DNA of 62,070 nt. It comes from Planctomycetota bacterium (GTDB taxonomy: Bacteria > Planctomycetota > Planctomycetia > Planctomycetales > Planctomycetaceae). Where the stretch lies: positions 1 through 62,070 of the forward strand of contig QWPB01000128.1 of assembly GCA_003671275.1 (NCBI GenBank). Reading direction: 5' to 3'. The notes under the pieces are model-generated. The model was not told the DNA's origin. It made no database searches and saw only the letters and a program-made list of their open reading frames with translations. The translations under genes and the position numbers were made by a program. Of the stretch, positions 1-8,926 are shown in pieces (positions within the stretch are counted from its first letter, which is position 1; each line of letters opens with the position of its first letter).

Positions 1-2730
1 ATTGTTCCGGGAAAACCGGGCGAAAGCACCGTGTGGGCTCGGGTCAGCTCTACGAATCTCGATGAAGTCATGCCTCCGCCGCATTCCAAAAAGCGGTTGA
101 CGGACGAGCAGAAAGAACTGCTGCGACGGTGGATCGAGCAGGGCGCCCCCTTCGAATCACACTGGGCCTTTCGCCGCATCGAACAGCCGCCCGTTCCTTC
201 GATGGGAGGGCAAGACATCCAACCCATTGATGCCTTCATTCGACAGACGTTGCTCCGCAAGCACTTGCTCCCCTCTCCGGAAGCCGATCGAATCACGCAG
301 ATCCGAAGGCTGTATCAGGATCTGCTGGGATTGCAGCCAACTCCCGAGGAGGCTGACGCCTTCGTCAATGACGGTTCCCCGGAAGCCTACGAACGACTCG
401 TGGACCGACTGCTGGCGAGTCCCCATTATGGGGAACGCTGGGGGCGGCACTGGCTCGACCATGCCCGGTATGCGGACTCTCATGGTTACACGATCGACGG
501 ACCACGAATTATGTGGCCGTACCGCGACTGGGTGATTCATGCGGTCAATGAAGACATGCCATTCGACCAGTTCACCACGGAGCAACTGGCCGGTGACCTT
601 CTACCAGACGCTACAAAATCACAGAAGATCGCCACGGGGTTTCACCGCAATACCCTGATTAACCAGGAAGGGGGCGTCAAACCGGATCAGTTCCGCCATG
701 AGGCCATTATCGATCGCGTCAATACGACGGGGGCCGTCTGGTTGGGACTCACCATGGGATGTGCTCAATGTCACTCTCACAAATACGACCCGATCAGCCA
801 TAGGGATTACTACCAGTTCTACGCATTCTTCAATCAGTGTGCCGATGCCAATAATGAAGCCGATACGGTGTCGGTGCTGGAAGACGAAGTGTTCGGCTGG
901 ACGCCTGCACAGACCGCCGCCATGACACAGTTGCAACAGGTTCGAGGGCGGATTGTCGAACTGGAGAAACAGCTTGCGGCGTCCAAGTCGGTCAATCTGC
1001 TGGCCCATACCTGGAACTGGCAACCGGCAGAGCTGGTCGATTACCGCACGCTGGGAATGGGAGCTTTTCTGAAGCAGTCCGATGGGTCGCTGCTCAGTGA
1101 TCGGAAGGTCCAGCCGAACGACACCTACCAGATCAATATCCGAACGCCCAACGAGCGGATCACGGCGATTCGTCTACGTGTCATTCCCCATGAATCGCTG
1201 CCCTCCATGGGGCCGGGACTGGCTTCGAATGGGAACTTTGTGTTGACGGATGCCGAACTCAAGGTGGCCGACAAAATCACGCGGTTCTCGGCGGCGGCGG
1301 CGGATCACTCGCAGCCCGAATATTCCGTGCTGAATGTGATCGACGACAAGGCCAACACTGGTTGGGCCATCAACGTGGGGGCCGATCAGAAGCTGGCCCA
1401 TCCCGAACTTCAGATCAACGCTCCGCATGAAGCGGTGTTCATTCTCGAAACGCCACTCACGAAAGTGGAAGCCTCCTTGTTTTTGCGGCACGATCTGAAC
1501 AAGGGATATTTGATCGGACGGTTCGCACTGGATGTCTCCGATCAGGAGCCACCGCAGGACGCCAGTGCCGAGATTCAGACGGAACTGGCCGCTGTGCGGA
1601 AGGAAGCTGGGCTCATCGAGGCGGCCCTTCCCGGAGGGGGCAAGACCGTGAAACAGATGGTCATGAAGGATGGGGAAGCCTTTGTGGAGACGTTCCGTCT
1701 GGATCGCGGGGACTTTCTGACTCCAGATAAGACCTCCGGACCGCTCCTGCCGGCAGTTCCCGGAGCCCTCGTTGTGGGGGCTCCATTCGCGGCTCGTTCG
1801 CGATTGGAACTCGCCCGGTGGCTGGTCAGCCGGGACAACCCCCTGACTGCGCGGGTGATCGTCAACCGCGTCTGGATGCGGTACTTTGGCAATGGACTGG
1901 TCCGGACGGAGAATGACTTTGGGGCGCAGGGCACCCCCCCGACTCACCCGGAACTGCTCGACTGGCTGGCTGCGGAGTTCGTGCGGGAAGGCTGGTCGAT
2001 GAAGCGGCTGCACAAACTGATTGTCATGTCACAGACCTATCGTCAGTCCAGTATTGAAACCGCTGATCAGGCGGCTGCGGACCCTTCCAATGAGTGGCTG
2101 GCGAGGCAGTCGCGAGTGCGGGTTGATGCCGAGATTGTCCGCGATCTGATCCTCTCGGCCTCGGGGTCGATGGTCTCCCGAATTGGTGGTCCCAGTGTGC
2201 ATCCGCCACAGCCGGCGGGCGTCTACAGCTTTACACAGAATGTGAAGTCGTGGCCCGAGGCGACCGGTTCGGATCGCTATCGGCGGACACTCTATACGAT
2301 GTTTTATCGGAGTGCTCCCTATCCTCTGATGACGACCTTTGACTCGCCCGAGTTTAGCACGGTCTGTACGCGACGAGCCCGGTCGAACACGCCGCTGCAG
2401 GCACTTGCCGTTGCCAATGACCCGATGTTTATGGAACTGGCTCGTAAGTTGGCGCGGCGAGTGCTGAGCGATGGCGGGATCACTCAGACCGAGGAGGCTC
2501 GCATCGAGCGGATGTTCCGACTCTGTCTGGTACGGCATCCAACAGATGCCGAGCGACAGCTACTCGTCGAGTTCGTGCATCGACAACGTGAGCGGTACTC
2601 TGGGGATGAATCGGCGGCTCAGTCGATGACCCCCGAAGGACTTTCGGAGATCAACCCGGCAGAGGGGGCCGCGTGGAGTTCTCTCGCTCGGTTGCTCTTG
2701 AATACGGATGAGTTCCTGACGCGAAACTGA
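1..2730 (+). CDS. DUF1549/DUF1553 secreted protein with PSCyt1 tail (5' truncated by window)
   Basis: The frame is open to base 1, so the true start lies left of the window. The GTG at 31 is only an internal codon. The first residues (PGKPGES..., then DEVMPPPHSKK) match the C-terminal end of the planctomycete cytochrome-like PSCyt1 domain. A DUF1549 (PSCyt2) block follows, from about residue 65 to 270 counted from base 31. It includes HYGERWGRHWLDHARYADS and the heme-type motif CAQCHSHKYDP. A variable middle region is followed by a C-terminal DUF1553 (PSD1) block with ARWLVSRDNPLTARVIVNR and LHKLIVMSQTYRQS. Such proteins are abundant in planctomycetes and are thought to be secreted or periplasmic. 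They are usually paired with a DUF1501 protein, but here the next gene is a peptidase and the DUF1501 gene lies 25 kb away. The biochemical role is unknown; a redox or polysaccharide-related role is only a guess. Confidence 0.92.
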   Translation: MVPGKPGESTVWARVSSTNLDEVMPPPHSKKRLTDEQKELLRRWIEQGAPFESHWAFRRIEQPPVPSMGGQDIQPIDAFIRQTLLRKHLLPSPEADRITQIRRLYQDLLGLQPTPEEADAFVNDGSPEAYERLVDRLLASPHYGERWGRHWLDHARYADSHGYTIDGPRIMWPYRDWVIHAVNEDMPFDQFTTEQLAGDLLPDATKSQKIATGFHRNTLINQEGGVKPDQFRHEAIIDRVNTTGAVWLGLTMGCAQCHSHKYDPISHRDYYQFYAFFNQCADANNEADTVSVLEDEVFGWTPAQTAAMTQLQQVRGRIVELEKQLAASKSVNLLAHTWNWQPAELVDYRTLGMGAFLKQSDGSLLSDRKVQPNDTYQINIRTPNERITAIRLRVIPHESLPSMGPGLASNGNFVLTDAELKVADKITRFSAAAADHSQPEYSVLNVIDDKANTGWAINVGADQKLAHPELQINAPHEAVFILETPLTKVEASLFLRHDLNKGYLIGRFALDVSDQEPPQDASAEIQTELAAVRKEAGLIEAALPGGGKTVKQMVMKDGEAFVETFRLDRGDFLTPDKTSGPLLPAVPGALVVGAPFAARSRLELARWLVSRDNPLTARVIVNRVWMRYFGNGLVRTENDFGAQGTPPTHPELLDWLAAEFVREGWSMKRLHKLIVMSQTYRQSSIETADQAAADPSNEWLARQSRVRVDAEIVRDLILSASGSMVSRIGGPSVHPPQPAGVYSFTQNVKSWPEATGSDRYRRTLYTMFYRSAPYPLMTTFDSPEFSTVCTRRARSNTPLQALAVANDPMFMELARKLARRVLSDGGITQTEEARIERMFRLCLVRHPTDAERQLLVEFVHRQRERYSGDESAAQSMTPEGLSEINPAEGAAWSSLARLLLNTDEFLTRN

Positions 2731-2779
2731 TCGAAGTGAACTTCCGAAGTGAACCGTGGCTCCATCGAGGAACGGGCCG

Positions 2780-3661
2780 ATGCACATGAGATTTGTTCTG
2801 GCGCTGTGTCTTTGGGGAACCGGTCTCGCCGCGGAAACCACCGGTCCCAAGGAGGGCACGCTGGTTGTGGTGGGTGGGGGACGCATGGGGCACGAGATTG
2901 TCCGGGAATTCATCGACGCAGCGGGCGGTATCGACCAGCCCTTTGTGATTCTGCCCACGGCACTGGAGGGCGAGGACTGGGGGGACTCCTACCGCCATCG
3001 CTCATTTCTGATGCGGGCGGGAGCACGGGATGTGACGGTACTGCATACTCGCGATCCGCAGATTGCCAATACGGACGAGTTCCAGGCTCCGCTCATCCGA
3101 GCCCGGGGCGTGTGGATCGACGGGGGACGCCAATGGCGACTGGCGGATGCTTATCAGGGGACGAAGACGGAGCAGGCACTCCATGCGGTACTGGCACGCG
3201 GCGGTGTGATCGGTGGCTCTTCCGCCGGGGCAACGATTCAAGGTTCCTATCTGGTCCGGGGGGCTCCGGAAGGAAACCAGATTATGATGGCCCCCGGCCA
3301 TGAGGTGGGATTCGGCTTTGTCCGCAACTGTGCCGTCGATCAGCACGTCATCGCCCGGTTACGCCAGGACGATCTGGCTCCCGTGATTGCCGCCCATCCC
3401 GAGTTATTGGGACTGGGGATCGATGAGGGGACTGCCATCATCGTCCGTGGCGGACATCTGCGCGTGGTGGGAACCAGTGCGGTTCTGATTCATCATCGGA
3501 GTCTGTCCCCACAACCAGACGGGAAGAGCTACGAAATGCTTTGGGCCGGTGGAGAGTACGACCTGCCCGCCCGGCGAATCGTCAAAGCCGTTCCGCCGTC
3601 CCCACCCTCCGCCAGGCGACTGCACCGAGCGGCGGTTACCCCTGAGCCTTCCAGGCCGTAA
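2780..3661 (+). CDS. Secreted cyanophycinase-like peptidase (S51 family)
   Basis: A 293-residue protein starting with a signal peptide (MRFVLALCLWGTGLAAE). I chose ATG 2780 (or 2786) over the GTG at 2756 because the leader begins there and GAGG lies just upstream. The body shows the S51 fold: GTLVVVGGGRMGHEIVREF near the N-terminus, and the nucleophile elbow GVIGGSSAGATIQG with its serine at about residue 150. GLGIDEGTAIIV follows later. Family members hydrolyse cyanophycin (poly-Asp-Arg) or other isoaspartyl and dipeptide substrates. A secreted form would attack external polymer, so storage-polymer turnover is less likely. It lies 49 bp after the DUF1553 gene and may be cotranscribed with it. 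Its 3' end overlaps the small gene on the other strand by 26 bp. Confidence 0.85.
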   Translation: MHMRFVLALCLWGTGLAAETTGPKEGTLVVVGGGRMGHEIVREFIDAAGGIDQPFVILPTALEGEDWGDSYRHRSFLMRAGARDVTVLHTRDPQIANTDEFQAPLIRARGVWIDGGRQWRLADAYQGTKTEQALHAVLARGGVIGGSSAGATIQGSYLVRGAPEGNQIMMAPGHEVGFGFVRNCAVDQHVIARLRQDDLAPVIAAHPELLGLGIDEGTAIIVRGGHLRVVGTSAVLIHHRSLSPQPDGKSYEMLWAGGEYDLPARRIVKAVPPSPPSARRLHRAAVTPEPSRP

Positions 3662-3809
3662 TCTCGGCCTGGAGCTTCGCAATCTCTGCCTCGATCCGGG
3701 GCACTTCCCGGGGATCGTCCGGCTGCTGCTTGGCGCCCGTCAACTGCTGCTGCAGTGCGGTGATCTTTTTACGCGCGACTTCGATCTGCTTCTGGATTTT
3801 CTTGTTCAT
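3636..3809 (-). CDS. 57-residue charged coiled-coil protein
   Basis: A short open frame reading MNKKIQKQIEVARKKI, then a Gln-rich stretch (TALQQQL), a short proline break (QQPDDPREVP), and a second heptad helix (RIEAEIAKLQAEITAWKA). The composition and the two amphipathic helices around a turn look like a genuine helical hairpin. The strand opposite has no such pattern. I do not recognise a named family, though its heptads resemble SlyX-like or prefoldin-like small coiled coils. It runs tail-to-tail into the cyanophycinase gene with a 26 bp overlap. Function unknown. Confidence 0.6.
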   Translation of the reverse strand: MNKKIQKQIEVARKKITALQQQLTGAKQQPDDPREVPRIEAEIAKLQAEITAWKAQG

Positions 3810-4053
3810 GGTCTGTGATTCAGTGGGGCAAGAACATCACGGGACTGTCGGGACACAAAATCACTTTTACTGCAATCGCTCCGATGAGCAAAGCGGAAAT
3901 GGGAGCCCCGGGGGCTGGGACGTCAGGCGTCCTGCTTGCATTGTTGTTCGTTCATCGGAGTCTGTATTAGCATTTTGAATCAGTTGTCCCTTGGCGACTG
4001 CTGACAGCGGGTGACCGGACAAAGCTCTTCCACGTTCTCATCGAGTCGAACAG

Positions 4054-5919
4054 ATGACTGACTATTGGCTATGGATTTTGTTGTTTCTGGTGGGGTGTGG
4101 ATCTGGATCGGGCAAAGTGCCATCGGGGATCATCGAAGGGACGCAAGCGGGGGAGATCCGTGAAGTGACGTTGCCAGGCGGCGTGAAGGTGACCATGGTC
4201 TGGTGTCCGCCGGGCACGTTTCAGATGGGCTCACCCCTGACAGAGCCCGATCGGGACGAAGACGAAGATAACTCCTCCCAACCAGGCGGTGAGCCCGTAT
4301 CCGTCACGCTGACGCAGGGGTTCTGGCTGGCCCAGTATGAGACAACACAGGAACAATACACTGCCATGATGCAGAAGGCCCCTTGGGTGGGGATTGCCGG
4401 GCACGAATTATTTCATACGGGACCGAATTACGCCGCCGTGGGAATGTCACACATACAGGCTCTGGAGTTCTGTGCCCAGTTGACGAAGATCGAGCGGGCC
4501 GCAGGTCGCCTGCCCGGCGGATGGGCCTATACCCTGCCGACGGAAGCCCAATGGGAATACGCCTGCCGCGCAGGAACAACAACGCGATACAGCTTTGGGG
4601 ACAATGCCGCACTTTTGGGTGAGTATGCCTGGTTCAACGACAACGCAGGCAGCACCGGCGATCGTTTTGTTCGTCCTGTGGGCCTCAAGAAGCCCAATCC
4701 CTGGGGGTTCTACGACATTCACGGAAATGCAACGGAATGGTGTTACGATGAATATGCCTCTGCACTACTGGGGGGCATTCACCCCGTCGTCGAGCCAGAC
4801 CTGTGGCTCATTCGAGTCTCCCGCGGTGGGTGCAGCCTCGATCCCGCGAAGTACTGCCGGTCAGCTCGCCGCTATGGCAGTCGACCGGAAACAAATGAGC
4901 CAATCTTCGGATTTCGCCTGGCATTGGGCTCCACCGCATATGCAGAAGAACGCCAGATCGAGCAGCAGGTCCGAGTTCAATTGAATGAACTCAAGTGCCT
5001 CGTCGAGCGGGATGACACACTGCCCGGCAGCCCGACAGGGAAGGTCTCCTTTATTCCACCGGGGTCGGTCCGGCAGGTCTTGAACACGATCAAGCCCTTG
5101 CGGCACGTGAATACGATTGAGTTCACTGCATACGATGAACCGGACAGCATATTTCGGGAACTCAAAGCCCACCGTAAACTCAGTTCGATCAAGGCTCCGT
5201 TCCTCGCATTCACGGAAGAGGGGCTGAAAGAGCTGCTCGACATCCCCACACTGAGGAAAGTTGATCTGGGCGGCAGTGAAACGAAGATTACCGCGGCTGG
5301 ACTTCAAGTATTGTGCCAGCATCCCGGAATCACGGATGTCGATCTGAGTGCTGTGCCTCTTTCCGATGTGGGGATTCAACATTTGAAGCAACTGAAAGCA
5401 CTCACCAGCCTCAGACTGATGTTTTCCGACATTTCGACAGCCGGGATGAAGGAGATCGGACAGATTCCCAATCTCACCACACTGGATTTGTCGTACGCGC
5501 ATATCACCGACGAGGGAGTGCGGGAACTGGGGCAGGCTCGGAAACTTTCCACGCTACTTTTGACGAGCCATGAAATCTCCGGGAAGGGGTTGTCTCTGCT
5601 CACGGGGTTAACCGATCTGGAGGCCGACTCGACCGAAATCACGGATGCGGGACTGCGAGAAATCAGCACGCTTCCGAAGCTGGCCAGGCTGTATGTCACC
5701 AGCCCCCACATCACGCCCGCCGGATGGAATGCGCTGCTCGATATGCGAAGCCTGACGGATCTGCGAGTGGACGGACACGAATGGACCGATGAGCAGGTTG
5801 AATTGCTGATTCAGCTGAAAAATCTGAAGCAGCTGCAAGTGACAAAATCGAAGTTGACTCGCGAGGGAAAGGCACGACTGAAGCAGTCGCTTCCGAAGAC
5901 GATCGTCGAGATCCGTTAA
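4054..5919 (+). CDS. Lipoprotein with SUMF1 domain fused to leucine-rich repeats
   Basis: 621 residues. The N-terminus (MTDYWLWILLFLVGCGSGS) is a lipoprotein signal with the lipobox LVGC. Residues about 35-290 are a formylglycine-generating-enzyme-like (SUMF1) domain: WCPPGTFQMGSP, YTLPTEAQWEYACRAGTTT, NPWGFYDIHGNATEWCYD, and the closing FGFRLAL. Residues about 340-620 are ribonuclease-inhibitor-type leucine-rich repeats of 22-24 residues, with recurring ITDEGVRELGQ and ITDAGLREIS units. The segment VSRGGCSLDPAKYCRSARRYG lacks the paired redox cysteines of true FGE enzymes. It is therefore more likely a binding or structural protein than a sulfatase activator. LRR-SUMF1 mixes are typical of planctomycetes. 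The gene stands alone, with about 240 bp upstream and 290 bp downstream before ilvB. Confidence 0.85.
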   Translation: MTDYWLWILLFLVGCGSGSGKVPSGIIEGTQAGEIREVTLPGGVKVTMVWCPPGTFQMGSPLTEPDRDEDEDNSSQPGGEPVSVTLTQGFWLAQYETTQEQYTAMMQKAPWVGIAGHELFHTGPNYAAVGMSHIQALEFCAQLTKIERAAGRLPGGWAYTLPTEAQWEYACRAGTTTRYSFGDNAALLGEYAWFNDNAGSTGDRFVRPVGLKKPNPWGFYDIHGNATEWCYDEYASALLGGIHPVVEPDLWLIRVSRGGCSLDPAKYCRSARRYGSRPETNEPIFGFRLALGSTAYAEERQIEQQVRVQLNELKCLVERDDTLPGSPTGKVSFIPPGSVRQVLNTIKPLRHVNTIEFTAYDEPDSIFRELKAHRKLSSIKAPFLAFTEEGLKELLDIPTLRKVDLGGSETKITAAGLQVLCQHPGITDVDLSAVPLSDVGIQHLKQLKALTSLRLMFSDISTAGMKEIGQIPNLTTLDLSYAHITDEGVRELGQARKLSTLLLTSHEISGKGLSLLTGLTDLEADSTEITDAGLREISTLPKLARLYVTSPHITPAGWNALLDMRSLTDLRVDGHEWTDEQVELLIQLKNLKQLQVTKSKLTREGKARLKQSLPKTIVEIR

Positions 5920-6208
5920 GCCGGTGGGCCCGCTGGATTTGTCCAAGGCGAGAAAGGAGCTGATAGCACGCCGGAGGCCGGAGCATCGGCCTATCCCCAA
6001 CGATTAGAATGGTTTCCGTTGATTGGATGCTGTTTTTTTCGAATCGGGACTCGTTTTGCGTTTCGGCGGCGGTTAAACTGTGGGGCTTCCAGGTTTTTGC
6101 GAACCTGCCGTGCGATGTTTGAGTCTGCCCCGTGTCCCTTGCGATGTCAAAGTCGCGACCACGTCAAGACTGCTCACCTTTTCACCGCCTTGCCGAGAGG
6201 CCGCGCCC
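5920..6208. other. Leader region upstream of ilvB
   Basis: 289 bp between the SUMF1-LRR gene and ilvB. It contains short GC-rich inverted segments around 5975-6000 and a T-rich run near 6030. I could not identify a T-box, a leader peptide rich in branched-chain codons, or a known riboswitch. The open frame that extends 43 codons upstream of the chosen ilvB start lacks the composition of an acetolactate synthase N-terminus. This is probably an untranslated leader and promoter region. Confidence 0.3.
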
Positions 6209-8023
6209 GTGGCTGCTGCATCGTCCATCGAGACCAAGACCGCCCTGAACGGGGCCGACATCATCATCCAGTGCCTTGTGAAGCACGGCACGAAGACGAT
6301 TTTCGCCTATCCGGGCGGGTGCAGCATGCCCCTGCACCAGGCGCTGCGGAAGTTCAGTGATGAGATCCGCACGATCCTGCCCCGGCACGAGCAAGGGGGC
6401 TGTTTCGCAGCTCAAGGCGTCGCCCGTACGACCAACGAAGTCGGCGTCTGCATGGCGACCAGCGGACCGGGGGCCACGAACCTCGTCACCGCGATCGCCG
6501 ATGCCAAGATGGACAGCATTCCGCTGATCTGCATCACCGGCCAGGTGCCGCAAGCGGTCATCGGGACGGATGCGTTTCAGGAAACGCCGATCGTCGAAAT
6601 CTGTCGCCCGATCACCAAGCACCACTATTTGATCAGTGCCAAAGACTGGCGCTGTCACGACTCGATCCAGGAATGTCTCCGCGCGATCCCGCGGATCATG
6701 AAGGAAGCCTTCCACGTCGCCGCCTCGGGGCGACCCGGTCCGATCCTGATCGACGTGCCGAAGAACATCCAACTGGCCAAACTCGAAGGGGAGATCGACT
6801 GGGATCCCCCGATGAATCTGCCAGGCTACGAGTCCGAGCCGCAGCCGATTCCGGCGGAGACCATCAGCCGCGTCGTGGCTGCGATCAAACGCTCCAAGAA
6901 GCCGATTTTCTACGTCGGCGGCGGAGTGATCACGGCCAATGCGGCGGAAGAATTCACCAAGTTCGCCCGAACCAGCGGGATTCCCGTCGCGACGACCGTG
7001 ATGGGGATCGGGGCCTTCCCCGGGGACGATAAGCAGTCGCTGCACATGCTCGGCATGCACGGGACTGCGTACTCGAACTTTGCGATCAACGAAGCCGACT
7101 TGCTGCTCGCTCTGGGCGTGCGGTTTGATGACCGCGTGACCGGCAAGCTGGAAGAGTTCGCCAAGCATGGGAAGATCGTCCACGTCGACGTTGACCCCTC
7201 GGAGATGCACAAGAACAAGGAAGCCCACATCCCGGTCATCGGCGATGTGAAGCAGTTCCTGACCCAGCTCAACGCCGCCTTCACGACTGCTGACAAGCCG
7301 CAGATCGACGACTGGTGGAAGCAGATCAACGAGTGGCGGGACAAGCATCCTCTGACCTTCAAGGATGACCCCAAGTACATCCTGCCTCAGGCGGCGATCA
7401 AGGAACTCTGGAAGCAAACGATCGACAAAGACCCCCTCGTGGCGGTCGGCGTCGGCCAGCACCAGATGTTCTCCGCTCAGCACTTCCTCTTCCGTCAGCC
7501 GAAGCGCTGGCTGTCGAGTTCGGGCTTGGGCACGATGGGGTTCGGACTGCCCGCCGCGATGGGGATGCAGGCCGCCCACCCGAATCGCATCTGTATCGAC
7601 ATCGATGGCGATGGCTGCATGCTGATGAATGTCCAGGAACTGGCGACGCTGGCCTGCGAAAAGCTGCCGGTCAAGATTCTGCTGCTGAACAATCAGCACC
7701 TGGGAATGGTGGTGCAGTGGGAAGACCGCTTCATGGACGGCAAGCGGGCCCACACGTACCTCGGTCCGATCGACCACCCGGAGTGGCTCGGCGAAGGGGC
7801 TGGGGAACACTACGAGGATACCTACCCGAACTTTGTGCAGGTCGCTGCCGGATTTGGCGTGAAGGCCAAGCAGGTCCGCCTGAAGAAGGATCTGCCCGCT
7901 GCCATCGCTGAGATGATTGCCCACGATGGCCCGTTTCTGCTGGACGTGATCTGTCCGTACCAGGAACACGTGCTGCCGATGATCCCCAGCGGCGGCACCG
8001 TGCGGGATATCATCCTAGAGTAA
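6209..8023 (+). CDS. ilvB: Acetolactate synthase, large (catalytic) subunit
   Basis: A 604-residue thiamine-diphosphate enzyme. It condenses two pyruvates, or pyruvate and 2-ketobutyrate, in the first common step of valine, leucine and isoleucine synthesis. The N-terminal domain carries [24 protein letters not shown] and the catalytic glutamate region [14 protein letters not shown]. The middle FAD-binding-type domain includes [20 protein letters not shown]. The C-terminal ThDP motif runs [15 protein letters not shown]...[16 protein letters not shown] at 6209 is preferred because GAGAGG lies 8 bases upstream and homology begins just after it. No ilvN regulatory subunit is adjacent, so the small subunit must be elsewhere. 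A strong terminator closes the transcript. Confidence 0.93.
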   Translation: MAAASSIETKTALNGADIIIQCLVKHGTKTIFAYPGGCSMPLHQALRKFSDEIRTILPRHEQGGCFAAQGVARTTNEVGVCMATSGPGATNLVTAIADAKMDSIPLICITGQVPQAVIGTDAFQETPIVEICRPITKHHYLISAKDWRCHDSIQECLRAIPRIMKEAFHVAASGRPGPILIDVPKNIQLAKLEGEIDWDPPMNLPGYESEPQPIPAETISRVVAAIKRSKKPIFYVGGGVITANAAEEFTKFARTSGIPVATTVMGIGAFPGDDKQSLHMLGMHGTAYSNFAINEADLLLALGVRFDDRVTGKLEEFAKHGKIVHVDVDPSEMHKNKEAHIPVIGDVKQFLTQLNAAFTTADKPQIDDWWKQINEWRDKHPLTFKDDPKYILPQAAIKELWKQTIDKDPLVAVGVGQHQMFSAQHFLFRQPKRWLSSSGLGTMGFGLPAAMGMQAAHPNRICIDIDGDGCMLMNVQELATLACEKLPVKILLLNNQHLGMVVQWEDRFMDGKRAHTYLGPIDHPEWLGEGAGEHYEDTYPNFVQVAAGFGVKAKQVRLKKDLPAAIAEMIAHDGPFLLDVICPYQEHVLPMIPSGGTVRDIILE

Positions 8024-8029
8024 CGATAC

Positions 8030-8053
8030 TGCAGAATTCTGAGGAATTCTGCA
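8030..8053. repeat. Perfect 10-bp inverted repeat just after ilvB
   Basis: Arms at 8030-8039 and 8044-8053 (TGCAGAATTC and its exact reverse complement), loop TGAG. It starts 6 bases after the ilvB stop codon. It has no T-tract, so it is not an intrinsic terminator on its own. It may protect the mRNA 3' end or be a protein site. Confidence 0.55.
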
Positions 8054-8073
8054 ACCTGCCGATCAGCTCAACA

Positions 8074-8108
8074 AACGGGGCGGACAATCATGTCCGCCCC
8101 GTTTTTTT
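8074..8108 (+). terminator. Rho-independent terminator of ilvB
   Basis: A perfect 13-bp stem (8074-8086 with 8091-8103, AACGGGGCGGACA and its complement) with a 4-base loop ATCA. It is followed by a run of seven T residues at 8102-8108. It is placed 50 bases after the ilvB stop. Confidence 0.93.
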
Positions 8109-8254
8109 GGAGGGGACCGAAATATCTCGCCTCGCAAATGTTCCAACTTTATTGGTAACACACAGCGACCCGAGTGTGGGCCGAGTGGAGAAATTCGAGT
8201 TCGCATAGCACCGAGGAACGGTGCGACAGCCGTAACGACGGCGTTATCCCACTT

Positions 8255-8617
8255 CTACATGTCGTCTTGGCTAGGTCGTGGCAATCCGGGACCGCCAAAC
8301 AGGAAGCCGATCATTTCCTTAGTTGACATGTTGTTCGGCATCGCCGCTACCGGAAATTTCACGTTGAGATCATCGATCAATGAACCGTTCCGAAATATCT
8401 TGATCGTCGACGTCGGAAATGAGTATACCGCAATGCTGTCATTTGATTCGACGATTTCAATTTGGCCCTCGATTTCGGATTCGATTTCCAGTTCAAACGA
8501 TCCGCCTGCCGCAAGCATGTGATTCATACCCCAAGGTTCGAACCACACGTCAACGGACACATCTCGGATGTTTGATACAACCGCACCCTGCTTGATTGTG
8601 TTGGGTTCTGTCGTCAT
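8255..8617 (-). CDS. Hypothetical protein, 120 residues
   Basis: I do not recognise a family. The protein is acidic with alternating strand-like segments (VSVDVWFEPWGMNHML, SFELEIESEIEGQIEIVES, STIKIFRNGSLIDDLNVKF), suggesting a small beta-rich domain. It ends with a short Gly/Pro tail (FLFGGPGLPRPSQDDM). The ATG at 8617 is preferred over the in-frame TTG nine bases upstream. Its base composition is more AT-rich than its neighbours (about half GC in the lines I counted), which fits a recent arrival or a weakly expressed gene. It is flanked by the ilvB terminator and a region with hairpins, so it is probably monocistronic. There is no signal peptide or membrane segment. Confidence 0.6.
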   Translation of the reverse strand: MTTEPNTIKQGAVVSNIRDVSVDVWFEPWGMNHMLAAGGSFELEIESEIEGQIEIVESNDSIAVYSFPTSTIKIFRNGSLIDDLNVKFPVAAMPNNMSTKEMIGFLFGGPGLPRPSQDDM

Positions 8618-8626
8618 CAAGGGCAA

Positions 8627-8926
8627 CCTGCTCTATGTGGGATAACAGGTATTCGCAGGGTGGCCCCGGTTGCCGCATTGGGCTACCGGGGCGGCGGAGC
8701 CGAAAGAGGTCGTTCCAAACGGAATTTACCTTGGCATTCCTCTTATGCCAAGGCACACCGGTAGGCTGCAAAGCCAGCCAACTGGTGCCACCCCGCGACA
8801 AGCCGAATACGTGTGAGATGGCATAAACGATGCTTCGAGTGACACAGGCTGATTCGTACAACCCACCGATAGCTATCCGTCGACGAATCAGCCTTGCCGA
8901 TGCTTGCGGCGTCTGCCGATCGCAGC
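8627..8926. other. Intergenic region with two hairpins, no gene seen
   Basis: 300 bp without a convincing open frame. It holds a perfect 9-bp inverted repeat at 8729-8737 and 8745-8753 (CCTTGGCAT and complement, 7-base loop). It also holds a GC-rich stem GCCCCGGT...ACCGGGGC near 8663-8693. Neither is followed by a T-run on either strand. The palindromes lie downstream of the large minus-strand gene and could stabilise its transcript or be REP-like. Confidence 0.45.

Noticed and set aside
6182-7969. 595-codon minus-strand frame opposite ilvB
   Set aside because: Shadow of ilvB; Arg/Asp/Gly-rich and without motifs.
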